Positions 52,218 to 60,814 of a stretch of DNA of 64,000 nt are shown piece by piece (position 1 is the first letter of the stretch; each line of letters starts with the position of its first letter). This DNA is from Tenacibaculum sp. GTDB taxonomy: Bacteria > Bacteroidota > Bacteroidia > Flavobacteriales > Flavobacteriaceae. Below the pieces are notes generated by a model. The model was not told the DNA's origin, searched no databases, and saw nothing but the letters and a program-made list of their open reading frames with translations. A program made the translations under genes and the position numbers. Where the stretch lies: positions 236,734-300,733 of the forward strand of contig JAKVCX010000001.1 of the NCBI GenBank assembly GCA_022448525.1, given 5' to 3'.

Positions 52218-53027
52218 TTAAAAACGATTATCTCCATCCAATAAATCTCCTAAACCACCTAAAATACTTCCTTCTCCTTTACTTTTACCTCCACTAGGTA
52301 TTGAAGATAAAACTCTTCCTGCTAATCGGCTAAACGGTAATGATTGTATAAATACGGTTCCTGGTCCCTGAAGTTTAGCAAAGAAAAGACCTTCACCTCC
52401 AAAAATTGTATTTTTAATTCCACCGACAAACTCGATATCATAATCTATATCCTGAGTAAATCCTACAATACAACCAGTATCTACTTTTAAAATCTCACCA
52501 GGTTTTAAAACTTTTTTTGCCATAGTTCCACCAGCATGAATAAAACCTAATCCATCTCCTTCCATCTTTTGCATAATAAAACCTTCTCCACCAAAAAGAC
52601 CTCTACCAAGCTTTCGAGAAAATTCTATACCAATAGATACTCCTTTTGCCGCGCATAAAAAAGCATCTTTTTGACAAATAAACTTTCCTCCAAACTCAGT
52701 TAAATCAATAGGTATAATTTTACCTGGATAAGGAGAAGCAAAAGAAACTTGTTTTTTTCCATATCCTACATTAGTAAATACAGTCATGAATAAGCTCTCA
52801 CCAGTTAAAATTCTTTTACCGGCGGAAAATATCTTTCCTAACAAACCTTTTTCCTGATTTGATCCATCTCCAAAAATGGTATTCATCTTTACATCGGTAT
52901 CCATCATCATAAAACTACCACTCTCAGCTACTACACCTTCCTGAGGATCCAATTCAATTTCTACATATTGCATTTCCTCACCGTAAATTCGGTAGTCGAT
53001 TTCGTTTGCTCTTTGTTCTAGAAACAT
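52218..53027 (-). CDS. TIGR00266 / AIM24 family protein
   Basis: 269 residues. The family repeats are visible: VVAESGSFMMMDTDVKMNTI, GRGLFGGEGFIMQKMEGDGL, GFIHAGGTM, KVDTGCIVGFTQDIDYDIEF and TIFGGEGLFFAKLQGPGTVF. The AIM24-like fold is a beta sandwich of unknown biochemical role. No signal peptide is present. The glycine-rich C-terminal 20 residues (GGKSKGEGSILGGLGDLLD) are probably flexible. It follows the DUF4442 gene on the same strand by about 43 bp and may be cotranscribed. Confidence 0.88.
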   Translation of the reverse strand: MFLEQRANEIDYRIYGEEMQYVEIELDPQEGVVAESGSFMMMDTDVKMNTIFGDGSNQEKGLLGKIFSAGKRILTGESLFMTVFTNVGYGKKQVSFASPYPGKIIPIDLTEFGGKFICQKDAFLCAAKGVSIGIEFSRKLGRGLFGGEGFIMQKMEGDGLGFIHAGGTMAKKVLKPGEILKVDTGCIVGFTQDIDYDIEFVGGIKNTIFGGEGLFFAKLQGPGTVFIQSLPFSRLAGRVLSSIPSGGKSKGEGSILGGLGDLLDGDNRF

Positions 53028-53070
53028 AATTTTAGTTTTTATTTGATTAGACTAAACTTCTTCCTATTTG

Positions 53071-53526
53071 TTACGCTTTAACTTTCAAACTCCATTCAAA
53101 TTGAAACTTTGAAACAGAAATTCCATCTTCATTTATTCCTTCTGAAGTTAATAGTACCGTCTGCCCTTCTCCTGTTTTGACTGCTTTTTCAATTGCTCTA
53201 ACAATTTCTTCTCCTTGATTACATTCAAAATGAATCTTACCAGTCGCCTTTTTAGTAAAAGTTGCGTCCATATTTGTAACAAGCATTGAAATTTTTCTTC
53301 CTGAATTATCTATAGACTGCATCACTAAAATCCCTGTTGTAAATTCAGCAGCCATTCCTTGTACTGCCCAAAACATTGAATTAAATGGGTTCTGATTAAT
53401 CCAACGATGTTTAACTTTTACAACTGCCTTCTTTGTCGAAATTGACTTCACACGTATTCCTGTAAAAAAAGCGGATGGCAACTTAAATAATAAAAAGAAA
53501 TTAATTTTTGAGGGTGTAAATTTCAT
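53071..53526 (-). CDS. DUF4442 hotdog-fold protein
   Basis: 151 residues. The family is a thioesterase-related hotdog without a known substrate: FTPSKINFFLLFKLPSAFFT, KVKHRWINQNPFNSMFWAVQ, GMAAEFTTGILVMQ and FECNQGEEIVRAIEKA. NPFNSMFWAVQGMAAE corresponds to the hotdog helix that carries catalytic residues in PaaI-type enzymes. It probably acts on an acyl-CoA or binds a lipid. It is the first gene of a unit with TIGR00266. Confidence 0.85.
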   Translation of the reverse strand: MKFTPSKINFFLLFKLPSAFFTGIRVKSISTKKAVVKVKHRWINQNPFNSMFWAVQGMAAEFTTGILVMQSIDNSGRKISMLVTNMDATFTKKATGKIHFECNQGEEIVRAIEKAVKTGEGQTVLLTSEGINEDGISVSKFQFEWSLKVKA

Positions 53527-53626
53527 AAAATCCAGTATTTACGGGCAATTTAAAGCTTTTAATAAGGGAAAACAACTAATTATGAAGGATTCTTTTTTGT
53601 TAAAATTTGTTAAATTTCAGTACTAT

Positions 53627-53640
53627 GTATTGCATAATAC
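53627..53640. promoter_or_regulatory. Inverted repeat overlapping the -33 element of the PadR operon
   Basis: GTATTGCATAATAC is an inverted repeat with arms GTATT and AATAC. It covers the TTG at 53630-53632. A further ACTATG (53622-53627) is mirrored by CATAGT (53663-53668), and GTATTA recurs at 53671. The operon encodes a PadR repressor, so this is a likely operator. Confidence 0.5.
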
Positions 53641-53661
53641 CTTTTTTTAGACATATATTTG
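53630..53661 (+). promoter_or_regulatory. Promoter of the DUF4870-PadR-PspC operon
   Basis: TTG (53630-53632), 21 bp, TATATTTG (53654-53661): a near-ideal Bacteroidota promoter. The leader to the ATG at 53693 is about 25 nt. Confidence 0.72.
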
Positions 53662-53692
53662 CATAGTCAAGTATTATATAAATCATTATACT

Positions 53693-54127
53693 ATGAGAAA
53701 TAATAACGAAAATACCAACGCATTCTTAATACATATCTCCTCTTTCGCAGGATACTTCTTCCCTTTCGGAAGTATTATCACTCCATTAATTTTATGGCAA
53801 ACACAAAAAGATAGAAGCTCTTTTTTAGACGTACATGGAAAAGAAGCCGTGAACTTTAATGTAAGTTTCTCTCTTTACATCTTCATATTAAGTGCATCAT
53901 TTGTATCATTTTTCTTTGGAGATATATTTAGAGTAATTAATCGAATAGACCATTTAGACTTCGGACATAGTGTTTCTTTTAGTGGCAACTTATTCGGATT
54001 TTTTGGAATTGCATCTTTGGTGGGTGTTGTAACCTTGATTAAAATTGCTTTAATCATAATTGCATCAATGAAAGCCAACAACGGAGAACATTATAAATAT
54101 CCGTTTACAATAAAATTTGTTAAATAA
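53693..54127 (+). CDS. DUF4870 membrane protein
   Basis: 144 residues. The family start is visible: NAFLIHISSFAGYFFPFGSI, ITPLILWQTQKDRSSFLDVH and GKEAVNFNVSFSLYIFIL. Three or four membrane helices follow (about 15-30, 58-78, 98-125). DUF4870 proteins are small envelope proteins of unknown function often found with stress-response genes. It is the first gene of the operon and lies 14 bp before the padR-like gene. Confidence 0.85.
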   Translation: MRNNNENTNAFLIHISSFAGYFFPFGSIITPLILWQTQKDRSSFLDVHGKEAVNFNVSFSLYIFILSASFVSFFFGDIFRVINRIDHLDFGHSVSFSGNLFGFFGIASLVGVVTLIKIALIIIASMKANNGEHYKYPFTIKFVK

Positions 54128-54141
54128 AAAAACCACACTGA

Positions 54142-54486
54142 ATGAAGATAGAAAACACAAAAGCGCAAATGCGTAAAGGCGTTTTAGAGTATTGCATCTT
54201 GTCAATATTACAAAAGGGCGATGCATACACTTCTGAAATCCTTAACACATTAAAAAGCGCAGAAATGATTGTGGTTGAAGGTACCATATATCCATTATTA
54301 ACTCGCTTAAAAAATGCAGGTTTACTATCATATAGATGGGAAGAATCAACCTCAGGACCACCACGTAAATATTACGTAATCACAGAAAATGGAACCATGT
54401 TTTTAAAAGAATTAGACAAAACTTGGAATAATTTAGTAAATGCAGTAAGTCAAGTAACAAGTACAAAATCAACATCAAATGAATAA
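54142..54486 (+). CDS. PadR family transcriptional regulator
   Basis: 114 residues. The winged helix is complete: MRKGVLEYCILSILQKGDAY, TSEILNTLKSAEMIVVEGTI, YPLLTRLKNAGLLSYRWEES and GPPRKYYVITENG. The C-terminal helix mediates dimerisation. PadR proteins repress their own operons and are released by small molecules or phosphosignals. Its stop overlaps the PspC gene start by 8 bp, so the dose of the two is tied. It probably binds the dyad at 53622-53676. Confidence 0.92.
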   Translation: MKIENTKAQMRKGVLEYCILSILQKGDAYTSEILNTLKSAEMIVVEGTIYPLLTRLKNAGLLSYRWEESTSGPPRKYYVITENGTMFLKELDKTWNNLVNAVSQVTSTKSTSNE

Positions 54487-56494
54487 GACAATAAATATAA
54501 ATTTAGGCGGATTTTTCTTCCATATAGATGAAAACGCGTATCAAAAGTTAAAACGATACTTAGACGCCATCGCTCGTTCATTAAGTGATGACCCACAAGG
54601 AAAAAATGAAATCATTTCAGATATTGAAGCTCGTATTAGTGAATTATTATCTGAAAGAATAACAGATGCTCGTCAAGTTGTAAATGAAGGTGACATCGAT
54701 GAAATTATTACCATCATGGGGCAACCAGAAGACTATACAGAAGCAGAAGAAACATATAATGACAATTCAAGCTACAACTACAGCAAAAGAACTAAATCTT
54801 CAAATAAGAAATTATTTAGAGATCGTGAAGATAAATTCTTAGGAGGTGTTGCTTCAGGATTAGCTCACTACACTAATATTGATACTATTTGGGTTCGATT
54901 ATTCTTCATTTTAACTGCGGTAACAACTGGTTTTGGATTTTTAATATACATCATATTATGGGTACTATTACCTGAAGCTAAAACAACAGCCGAGAAACTT
55001 CAGATGGAAGGTGAAGATGTGAACATCGGAAACATTGAAAAAAAAATTCGTAACGAGTTTGAATATCTCTCCACGAAGTTAAAAGACGGGGCTAGTGAAA
55101 TAACCGAAAAAATCTCTAGTGCAGATTATGAGAAATTACGTAACCAAACTAAATCTGGCTTTCAAGATTTTTTAGATACTGTAGGTAAAATACTATCCGC
55201 ACTTTTCAAGGTATTTGGAAAGTTCATGGGAATTTTACTTGTATTTATTGCAGGTGTAGTGTTAATATCACTAATCTTTGCAATGTTTTCCATCAGTAGT
55301 TTAGAAATATTGGGATTTGAAGGAGACTTTGTTCACTACCCTCCGTTCTTTTATGATTCTGTTTTACCAAATTGGTTATTAACATTATTTGGAATGTTGT
55401 TAGTTGCTGTGCCGATTTTAGCTCTATTGATTTTAGGATTACGTATACTATCACCTAATTTAAGAAGAGTCTCTACAACAACATCTTTATCATTATTTGG
55501 AATTTGGCTTGTTTCATTATTCTTCATCGGATTTTCAGGAGTTGAATTCGCAACCTCAAAAGCGCAAAGTGCTGTTAAGGTTAGTAAGAAATCAATTTTA
55601 TTTAATCCAGAAGAACCTCTTAAAATTGGGGTGAAAAACGATGATGAGATATACTATCAACACAATTTACGTAGACGAGATAACGCGATAGAAGTTTATA
55701 TCGATGATGAAAAAGCAAAATACTCGAATGATATCAAAATTGATGTTGCTAAAAGTGATAGTGATGAAGCTTATATAGAAATCAAAAAAGAATCAGAAGG
55801 AAGAAAACGAAAAGACGCCTTAGATAACGCAGAGAAAATCAAGTATAAGTTCAACTTGGATAATAATAAAATTGTTTTCGATGCTTTCTTCTTAAGTGAA
55901 TATAGAAATATCTGGAAAGATGAAGAAGTGTACTTAACTGTTTATATTCCTGAAGGAACAACAGTCTATTTTGAAAATTCTTCAAAGAGATTTTTATACA
56001 ACATAGAAAACACACAAGACATCTATGATAGAAACATGGCAAATCATCATTTTAAAATGACATCAAAAGGTTTTGAATGCATGGATTGTGAAGACGATAA
56101 AGAATCAGAAGATGATCGAAGAGATAATTCTGATTGGGATAATGACAATAATAATGATAACAACAACGACAATGACAACTATTCTGATGTATCTTTCTTA
56201 TTTGATAGTACAATTAATGATATAAAAGCAGAGTTTATCATCTCTAAACAAACAACAAAAACAGAATTAGAAAAACTGGTAAAGTGGTTCAAGAGAAGAA
56301 AAAACATTGACATAACAATCATAGAATCAAATTTCAAAAATGATAAGATTGAAAAAGTCCTTTTAGATATTGATTGTAACGACGGCTACAAAGGTGAACT
56401 TAGAATTTCTAACAACACGCTAGAAAGTATCCCTACAGGATTTAGAAGATTATATGATGAAGAAGACAAAACGCTTGCCTTTAAAATCTGGTAA
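54479..56494 (+). CDS. PspC-domain envelope-stress membrane protein
   Basis: 671 residues. Residues 1-95 are a HAAS/DUF1700-like helical region (YLDAIARSLSDDPQGKNEII and IITIMGQPEDY). The PspC domain follows (KLFRDREDKFLGGVASGLAH, IDTIWVRLFFILTAVTTGFG and FLIYIILWVLLPE, about 112-172). Then three or four helices occupy 240-365 and an outer domain 370-671, which includes an Asn/Asp-rich run (DNDNNNDNNNDNDN, about 555-568) that looks disordered. PspC domains link to phage-shock-type membrane stress; the role here is inference. It is coupled to padR. Confidence 0.88.
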   Translation: MNKTININLGGFFFHIDENAYQKLKRYLDAIARSLSDDPQGKNEIISDIEARISELLSERITDARQVVNEGDIDEIITIMGQPEDYTEAEETYNDNSSYNYSKRTKSSNKKLFRDREDKFLGGVASGLAHYTNIDTIWVRLFFILTAVTTGFGFLIYIILWVLLPEAKTTAEKLQMEGEDVNIGNIEKKIRNEFEYLSTKLKDGASEITEKISSADYEKLRNQTKSGFQDFLDTVGKILSALFKVFGKFMGILLVFIAGVVLISLIFAMFSISSLEILGFEGDFVHYPPFFYDSVLPNWLLTLFGMLLVAVPILALLILGLRILSPNLRRVSTTTSLSLFGIWLVSLFFIGFSGVEFATSKAQSAVKVSKKSILFNPEEPLKIGVKNDDEIYYQHNLRRRDNAIEVYIDDEKAKYSNDIKIDVAKSDSDEAYIEIKKESEGRKRKDALDNAEKIKYKFNLDNNKIVFDAFFLSEYRNIWKDEEVYLTVYIPEGTTVYFENSSKRFLYNIENTQDIYDRNMANHHFKMTSKGFECMDCEDDKESEDDRRDNSDWDNDNNNDNNNDNDNYSDVSFLFDSTINDIKAEFIISKQTTKTELEKLVKWFKRRKNIDITIIESNFKNDKIEKVLLDIDCNDGYKGELRISNNTLESIPTGFRRLYDEEDKTLAFKIW

Positions 56495-56536
56495 CAAAAA
56501 AAAATGAAAAACTAATTGAATGCAAATTGAAAAACT

Positions 56537-57067
56537 ATGAAACCACTTACTGACTTCTTTTTTGAAGGAAACCTATTTTGGAAAATTGTACTTTTACTAT
56601 GGTCTTTACTTACGTCTCTATTCACTAATGCGCAAATCAGCGAAAATTCAGAGTTATATAAAACTTTAAAAAGTAATGACAGTATAATTTTTGAAAGAAC
56701 CTTTAATCGTTGTGAATTAGATAAATTAGACGATATTATTAACGATGATTTTGAATTTTATCATGATGTTGCCGGGGAAGAGTCAAGAGAAAAATTTCTT
56801 TCATCTATAAAAAATAATATTTGTTCTAATCCAAATAAAAAACCAATTCGTAAGTTAGTCGACGAATCTTTACAAGTTTTTCCTTTAAAGAATAATGGAA
56901 AATTGTATGCAGCAATTCAAAAAGGTAAACATTTATTTTTCATAAAAGAAAATGGAAAATTAACACCAACTGGTTCTGCTTTGTTCACACACTTATGGAT
57001 TAAAAAAAATAATTCATGGAAGTTGAAACGCGTTTTAAGCTATAATCATCTTCCTATACAAAATTAG
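56537..57067 (+). CDS. NTF2-like (DUF4440-type) exported protein
   Basis: 176 residues. An N-terminal hydrophobic segment (LFWKIVLLLWSLLTSLFTNA) is a signal peptide or anchor, cut near AQI. The mature part matches an NTF2-like fold: IFERTFNRCELDKLDDIIND, DFEFYHDVAG, then YAAIQKGKHLFF and TGSALFTHLWIKKNNSWKLK. Such folds bind or act on small molecules; the family is often used as accessory lipase- or ketosteroid-like domains. It is the last gene of the operon, 42 bp after PspC and just before the terminator. Confidence 0.75.
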   Translation: MKPLTDFFFEGNLFWKIVLLLWSLLTSLFTNAQISENSELYKTLKSNDSIIFERTFNRCELDKLDDIINDDFEFYHDVAGEESREKFLSSIKNNICSNPNKKPIRKLVDESLQVFPLKNNGKLYAAIQKGKHLFFIKENGKLTPTGSALFTHLWIKKNNSWKLKRVLSYNHLPIQN

Positions 57068-57110
57068 TTTACTAGTTAGCTAACTTCTAGACTAATACTT
57101 GGTTTACTTA

Positions 57111-57140
57111 GCCAAAGCTCAATGAGCTTTGGCTTTTTTT
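57111..57140 (+). terminator. Terminator of the PadR-PspC operon
   Basis: GCCAAAGCTCA (57111-57121) pairs with TGAGCTTTGGC (57123-57133), followed by seven T. It is one of the strongest hairpins in the window. Confidence 0.88.
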
Positions 57141-57189
57141 ATTCTATCCATTTTTAGTTAAATTACAGAACAAAAGAATCCTTTTTCAT

Positions 57190-58251
57190 ATGTACACTAA
57201 AAAAGTTTTTAAAGCAAAGGATATGGCAAAGTGGACACGTTTTGAGACACTTTTTTTCTTTGTTTTCATTATGGTAGTTGTTAGTATTTACTACTTTTTA
57301 AACATTCAATGGTTCAAAATCCCATGGACTCCACTTGCGTTAATAGGTACAGCCGTTGCTTTCGTAATTGGTTTTCAAAATAATTCGGCCTACGGAAGAA
57401 TTTGGGAAGCAAGAAAAATTTGGGGAGGTATCGTAAACACCTCAAGAACCTTTGGAATGTTCGTTCAAGACATGGTTGGAAATGAACATGCAAAGAATAA
57501 ATTTTCAGAGGAAGAAATTCAAAATGATATAAAAACACTTACCTATCGACACATTGCCTGGATGACAGCTTTGCGACATTCCATGCGGACACGTAAAAGT
57601 TGGGAAACCGTAATTGATGAAAAATCAAATAAAGAGTGGACTCAAATTGTATCTCCTCCAGAATGGAATTCTACTTTAGAAAAAGATCTACAACCTTATT
57701 TAAATGAAAAAGATTTATCATATACTTTATCCAAAAATAATAAACAAACTGCCTTACTGTATTTACAATCTCATCATTTAAAAAATTTAAAAAATCAAGG
57801 AAAGATTTGGGAGTTTTCATTTTTGGAGTTAGAAAATATACTTGAAGAGCTATTTACCTTACAAGGAAAATCTGAAAGAATTAAAAATTTCCCTTATCCT
57901 AGACATTTCGCTACACTCAATCACTATTTTATGTGGTTATTTGTTTTACTATTACCTATAGCACTGGTTCCACAATTTTCTGAAATTGGTGAACAAATTA
58001 GTAAAACACTTCCTTTTATCGGAAATATGTTCATATGGCTTTCGGTTCCCTTTTATGTTATCGTTGCTTGGATTTTTCATACGATGGAAAGAATAGGTCG
58101 AACAGGAGAAAATCCATTTGAAGGTTCAGCGAATGACGTTCCTATTTCAACTATTGCAAGAGGCATTGAAATTGATTTAAGACAGAATTTAGGAGAAAAA
58201 GATGAGGAAATACCTGATCAATTTCCGCAGATTTATGATACACAAATGTAA
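57190..58251 (+). CDS. Bestrophin-like ion channel
   Basis: 353 residues. The family signatures are the first helices (FFFVFIMVVVSIYYFL), IGTAVAFVIGFQNNSAYGRI, WEARKIWGGIVNTSRTFG, LRHSMRTRKSWETV, and the late pore-lining part LPFIGNMFIWLSVPFYVIVA, AWIFHTMERIG and ENPFEGSANDVPISTIARGI. Bacterial bestrophins form pentameric channels for cations or anions in the inner membrane (the family is known as RFP-TM). The ion is not predictable here. It is followed after 30 bp by the VanX-type gene. Confidence 0.9.
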   Translation: MYTKKVFKAKDMAKWTRFETLFFFVFIMVVVSIYYFLNIQWFKIPWTPLALIGTAVAFVIGFQNNSAYGRIWEARKIWGGIVNTSRTFGMFVQDMVGNEHAKNKFSEEEIQNDIKTLTYRHIAWMTALRHSMRTRKSWETVIDEKSNKEWTQIVSPPEWNSTLEKDLQPYLNEKDLSYTLSKNNKQTALLYLQSHHLKNLKNQGKIWEFSFLELENILEELFTLQGKSERIKNFPYPRHFATLNHYFMWLFVLLLPIALVPQFSEIGEQISKTLPFIGNMFIWLSVPFYVIVAWIFHTMERIGRTGENPFEGSANDVPISTIARGIEIDLRQNLGEKDEEIPDQFPQIYDTQM

Positions 58252-58281
58252 TATCCAATCCATTTCTTTATTTTTACAGCT

Positions 58282-58953
58282 ATGAAGAAATGGATTTTTT
58301 CAATTACCGCCTTTGCTTTTTCATTATTAGCAAGTTCACAAGAACTACCAAAAGGTTTTTCTTATGTAAAAGATTTTGCCCCTACAATTCAAATGGAATT
58401 GAGATATTGTTCCCACAACAATTTTATGGGAGTACCTGTTGATGGATATGAAGAACCCGTTTTGATAACTTCTACTAAAACAGCTAAAGCTTTAGCTAAG
58501 GTTCAAGAAGAATTACTAAAGAAAGGGTTGAGTTTAAAAGTATTTGATGCTTATCGCCCTCAAACTGCTGTCAATCATTTCGTAAGATGGGCAAGAATTC
58601 CGAATGACACACTTACTAAAAAACAATACTACCCAGACCTAAATAAAAGAAACCTTTTTAAACTAGGTTATATTGCAACCAAATCAGGTCATTCAAGAGG
58701 AAGTTCTGTAGACTTAACTATTGTACATATTGCTACGGATACAGAATTGGATATGGGAAGTCCTTATGATTTCTTCGGAACAATTTCACACGCGAAATAT
58801 AAAAACTTAACTAAAGAGCAAAAAGCCAATCGATACTTACTTAGAAAAGTGATGATCGCAAATGGTTTTAGACCTTATAAAAACGAATGGTGGCATTTTA
58901 CATTGAATAATGAACCATTTCCGAAAACCTACTTTGATTTTCCTATTAAGTAA
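58282..58953 (+). CDS. D-alanyl-D-alanine dipeptidase-like M15 metallopeptidase
   Basis: 223 residues. Signal peptide MKKWIFSITAFAFSLLASSQ, so exported. The VanX/DdpX fold is clear: LRYCSHNNFMGVPVDGYEEP, VFDAYRPQTAVNHF, the zinc site SGHSRGSSVDLTIV (His and Asp) and NEWWHFTLNNEP (Glu and His). It cleaves D-Ala-D-Ala dipeptides in peptidoglycan turnover; vancomycin resistance is not implied, since no vanH/vanA partner is present. It starts 30 bp after bestrophin, probably in the same transcript. Confidence 0.9.
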   Translation: MKKWIFSITAFAFSLLASSQELPKGFSYVKDFAPTIQMELRYCSHNNFMGVPVDGYEEPVLITSTKTAKALAKVQEELLKKGLSLKVFDAYRPQTAVNHFVRWARIPNDTLTKKQYYPDLNKRNLFKLGYIATKSGHSRGSSVDLTIVHIATDTELDMGSPYDFFGTISHAKYKNLTKEQKANRYLLRKVMIANGFRPYKNEWWHFTLNNEPFPKTYFDFPIK

Positions 58954-58993
58954 GAATTAACATTTTATATCGACATAAATAATTGAACGGCAC

Positions 58994-59001
58994 TATATTT
59001 G
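58994..59001 (+). promoter_or_regulatory. -7 box upstream of the exported protein gene
   Basis: TATATTTG, a perfect -7 match. No good TTG lies 17-23 bp upstream. Its place after the possible TTG start at 58983 argues for the ATG at 59016 as the real start. Confidence 0.4.
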
Positions 59002-59015
59002 TTTTAGTTAGATTT

Positions 59016-59687
59016 ATGATGAAATACTTCTTAAAAATATTATCAATAAGTTTTCTTTGTTTCAGTATAAATGGAATAAGTCAAGTAGACAACTCTTCTG
59101 GAGGATCTATTAAAGGAAAAACAATTGGAACCTTTAAAGCTCCTGCAAAAGAGATTAAGAAACCTAAATCACTGAACTTCGGTAATGACAATGGTTTTAA
59201 AACTGCCAATAAAGATTTAGAAAAAAAACGTAAACAACAGAAAGCGGAAGAAGATTTAAAAAACAAAGGAATACTTAGCAAAGCAAAGGTAGCTGAAGAA
59301 CGATACTTAAAAAATTTCCGTAAAATAAACGGAATGTATGACTATCCAGTTATTGATCAAGACCTAGGAAGTATAAGCACTGACTCTAAAAGTGTAAATA
59401 TTATTTGTAGAGATTTCCAATATCCTGATGGAGACAGAGTCACCATTTATGTAAATGATATTCCTGTTGTAACAAATCTCACACTAAAACAACGCTATCA
59501 ATCTTTCAACATACCTCTAGAAGAAGGAGTAAATCGTATTAAAATAGTGGCGTTAAATCAAGGTACTTCTGGTCCAAATACAGCAGCATTTAAAGTATAC
59601 AACGACGCAGGAATGCTACTCTCTTCAAATGAATGGAATTTAGCTACTGGAGCTAAAGCTACCCTTATTGTTGCCAAGAATAAATAA
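59016..59687 (+). CDS. Exported protein with Ig-like C-terminus, unrecognised
   Basis: 223 residues from the first of two adjacent ATGs (59016 or 59019); a TTG at 58983 adds residues before the signal peptide (MMKYFLKILSISFLCFSING). Residues 25-105 are lysine-rich and charged (KEIKKPKSLNFGNDNGFKTA, KKRKQQKAEEDLKNKGI), and residues 110-223 form an Ig-like beta domain (NIICRDFQYPDGDRVTIYVN, VVTNLTLKQRYQSFNIPL, EGVNRIKIVALNQGTSGPNT). I know no function. It is likely a periplasmic or surface-binding protein. Confidence 0.65.
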   Translation: MMKYFLKILSISFLCFSINGISQVDNSSGGSIKGKTIGTFKAPAKEIKKPKSLNFGNDNGFKTANKDLEKKRKQQKAEEDLKNKGILSKAKVAEERYLKNFRKINGMYDYPVIDQDLGSISTDSKSVNIICRDFQYPDGDRVTIYVNDIPVVTNLTLKQRYQSFNIPLEEGVNRIKIVALNQGTSGPNTAAFKVYNDAGMLLSSNEWNLATGAKATLIVAKNK

Positions 59688-59748
59688 CCTTACGCAATCG
59701 TTTGAGATAAATCATAGTTAATGCGTTTTTTATTCTGTAAAAAACCGT

Positions 59749-59756
59749 TATTTTTG
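59749..59756 (+). promoter_or_regulatory. -7 box of the pdhA-E2 operon
   Basis: TATTTTTG, a perfect -7 match, about 45 bp before the pdhA ATG. There is no TTG at canonical distance upstream. Confidence 0.4.
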
Positions 59757-59801
59757 TTCTTGCATTTTTAGTAAGCAAAAAAAAACAAACAACAATTCAG
59801 A

Positions 59802-60791
59802 ATGAAAAAAGTCACTAAAGAAACTTATATCAACTGGTATAGAGATATGCTTTTTTGGAGAAAGTTTGAGGACAAACTTGCCGCAGTTTATATTCAACAA
59901 AAAGTAAGAGGTTTCTTACACTTATACAACGGTCAAGAAGCAGTATTAGCAGGTGCTTTACACGCAATGGATCTTACGAAAGATAAGATGATTACAGCTT
60001 ATCGTAATCACGTACAACCAATAGGAATGGGGGTAGATCCAAAAAGAGTTATGGCAGAATTGTATGGAAAAGCTACAGGAACTTCTCAAGGTCTTGGAGG
60101 TTCTATGCACATCTTCTCAAAAGAGTTTCGTTTTTACGGAGGTCACGGAATTGTAGGTGGTCAAATTCCATTGGGAGCAGGAATTGCTTTTGGTGACAAA
60201 TACCACAATAGTGATGCAGTTACTTTATGCTACTTCGGTGATGGTGCTGCTCGTCAAGGATCTTTGCATGAAACTTTTAACATGGCAATGAACTGGAAAT
60301 TACCTGTAATTTTCATTTGTGAAAATAACGGTTATGCAATGGGAACTTCTGTTGAAAGAACTGCAAACCACGAAGATATCTGGAAATTAGGATTAGGGTA
60401 TGAAATGCCTTGTGGACCAGTAGATGGAATGAATCCAGTAAAAGTTGCTGAAGCTGTTGATGAAGCAATTCAAAGAGCAAGAAAAGGTGACGGACCAACT
60501 TTCTTAGAAATGAAAACGTACCGATACAGAGGACACTCAATGTCTGATGCGCAACATTACCGTACGAAAGAAGAAGTTGAAGAATACAAGAAAATAGATC
60601 CAATTACTCAAGTATTAGATATCATTAAGGATAAAAAATACGCTTCAGATGAGGACATTGATACTATTAATAAAGAAGTAAAAGACATGGTGAAAGAATG
60701 TGAGAAATTCGCTGAAGATTCTCCGTTCCCAGAATTAAATGTACTTCACGATGTTGTTTACGAACAAGAAGATTATCCTTTTATCAAATAA
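59802..60791 (+). CDS. pdhA: Pyruvate dehydrogenase E1 component, alpha subunit
   Basis: 329 residues. WRKFEDKLAAVYIQQKVRG, FLHLYNGQEAVLAG and the ThDP/Mg motif CYFGDGAARQGSLHETFNMA (GDG near 146), followed by VIFICENNGYAMGT. RGHSMSDAQHYRTKEEV near 240 is the phosphorylation-loop region. It decarboxylates pyruvate together with the beta subunit, which is not encoded here; in this group E1-beta often lies elsewhere. E2 starts 23 bp downstream. Confidence 0.96.
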   Translation: MKKVTKETYINWYRDMLFWRKFEDKLAAVYIQQKVRGFLHLYNGQEAVLAGALHAMDLTKDKMITAYRNHVQPIGMGVDPKRVMAELYGKATGTSQGLGGSMHIFSKEFRFYGGHGIVGGQIPLGAGIAFGDKYHNSDAVTLCYFGDGAARQGSLHETFNMAMNWKLPVIFICENNGYAMGTSVERTANHEDIWKLGLGYEMPCGPVDGMNPVKVAEAVDEAIQRARKGDGPTFLEMKTYRYRGHSMSDAQHYRTKEEVEEYKKIDPITQVLDIIKDKKYASDEDIDTINKEVKDMVKECEKFAEDSPFPELNVLHDVVYEQEDYPFIK

Positions 60792-60814
60792 ATAACCACG
60801 AAAACTAAGTAAAA

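Noticed and set aside
56130..56185. Asn/Asp repeat in the PspC protein as a microsatellite or frameshift site
   Set aside because: The reading frame is intact and the low-complexity run fits a flexible linker in the outer domain.
58282..58953. VanX as part of a vancomycin-resistance cluster
   Set aside because: No vanH/vanA-type ligase or regulator genes next to it; a housekeeping D-Ala-D-Ala dipeptidase is more likely.
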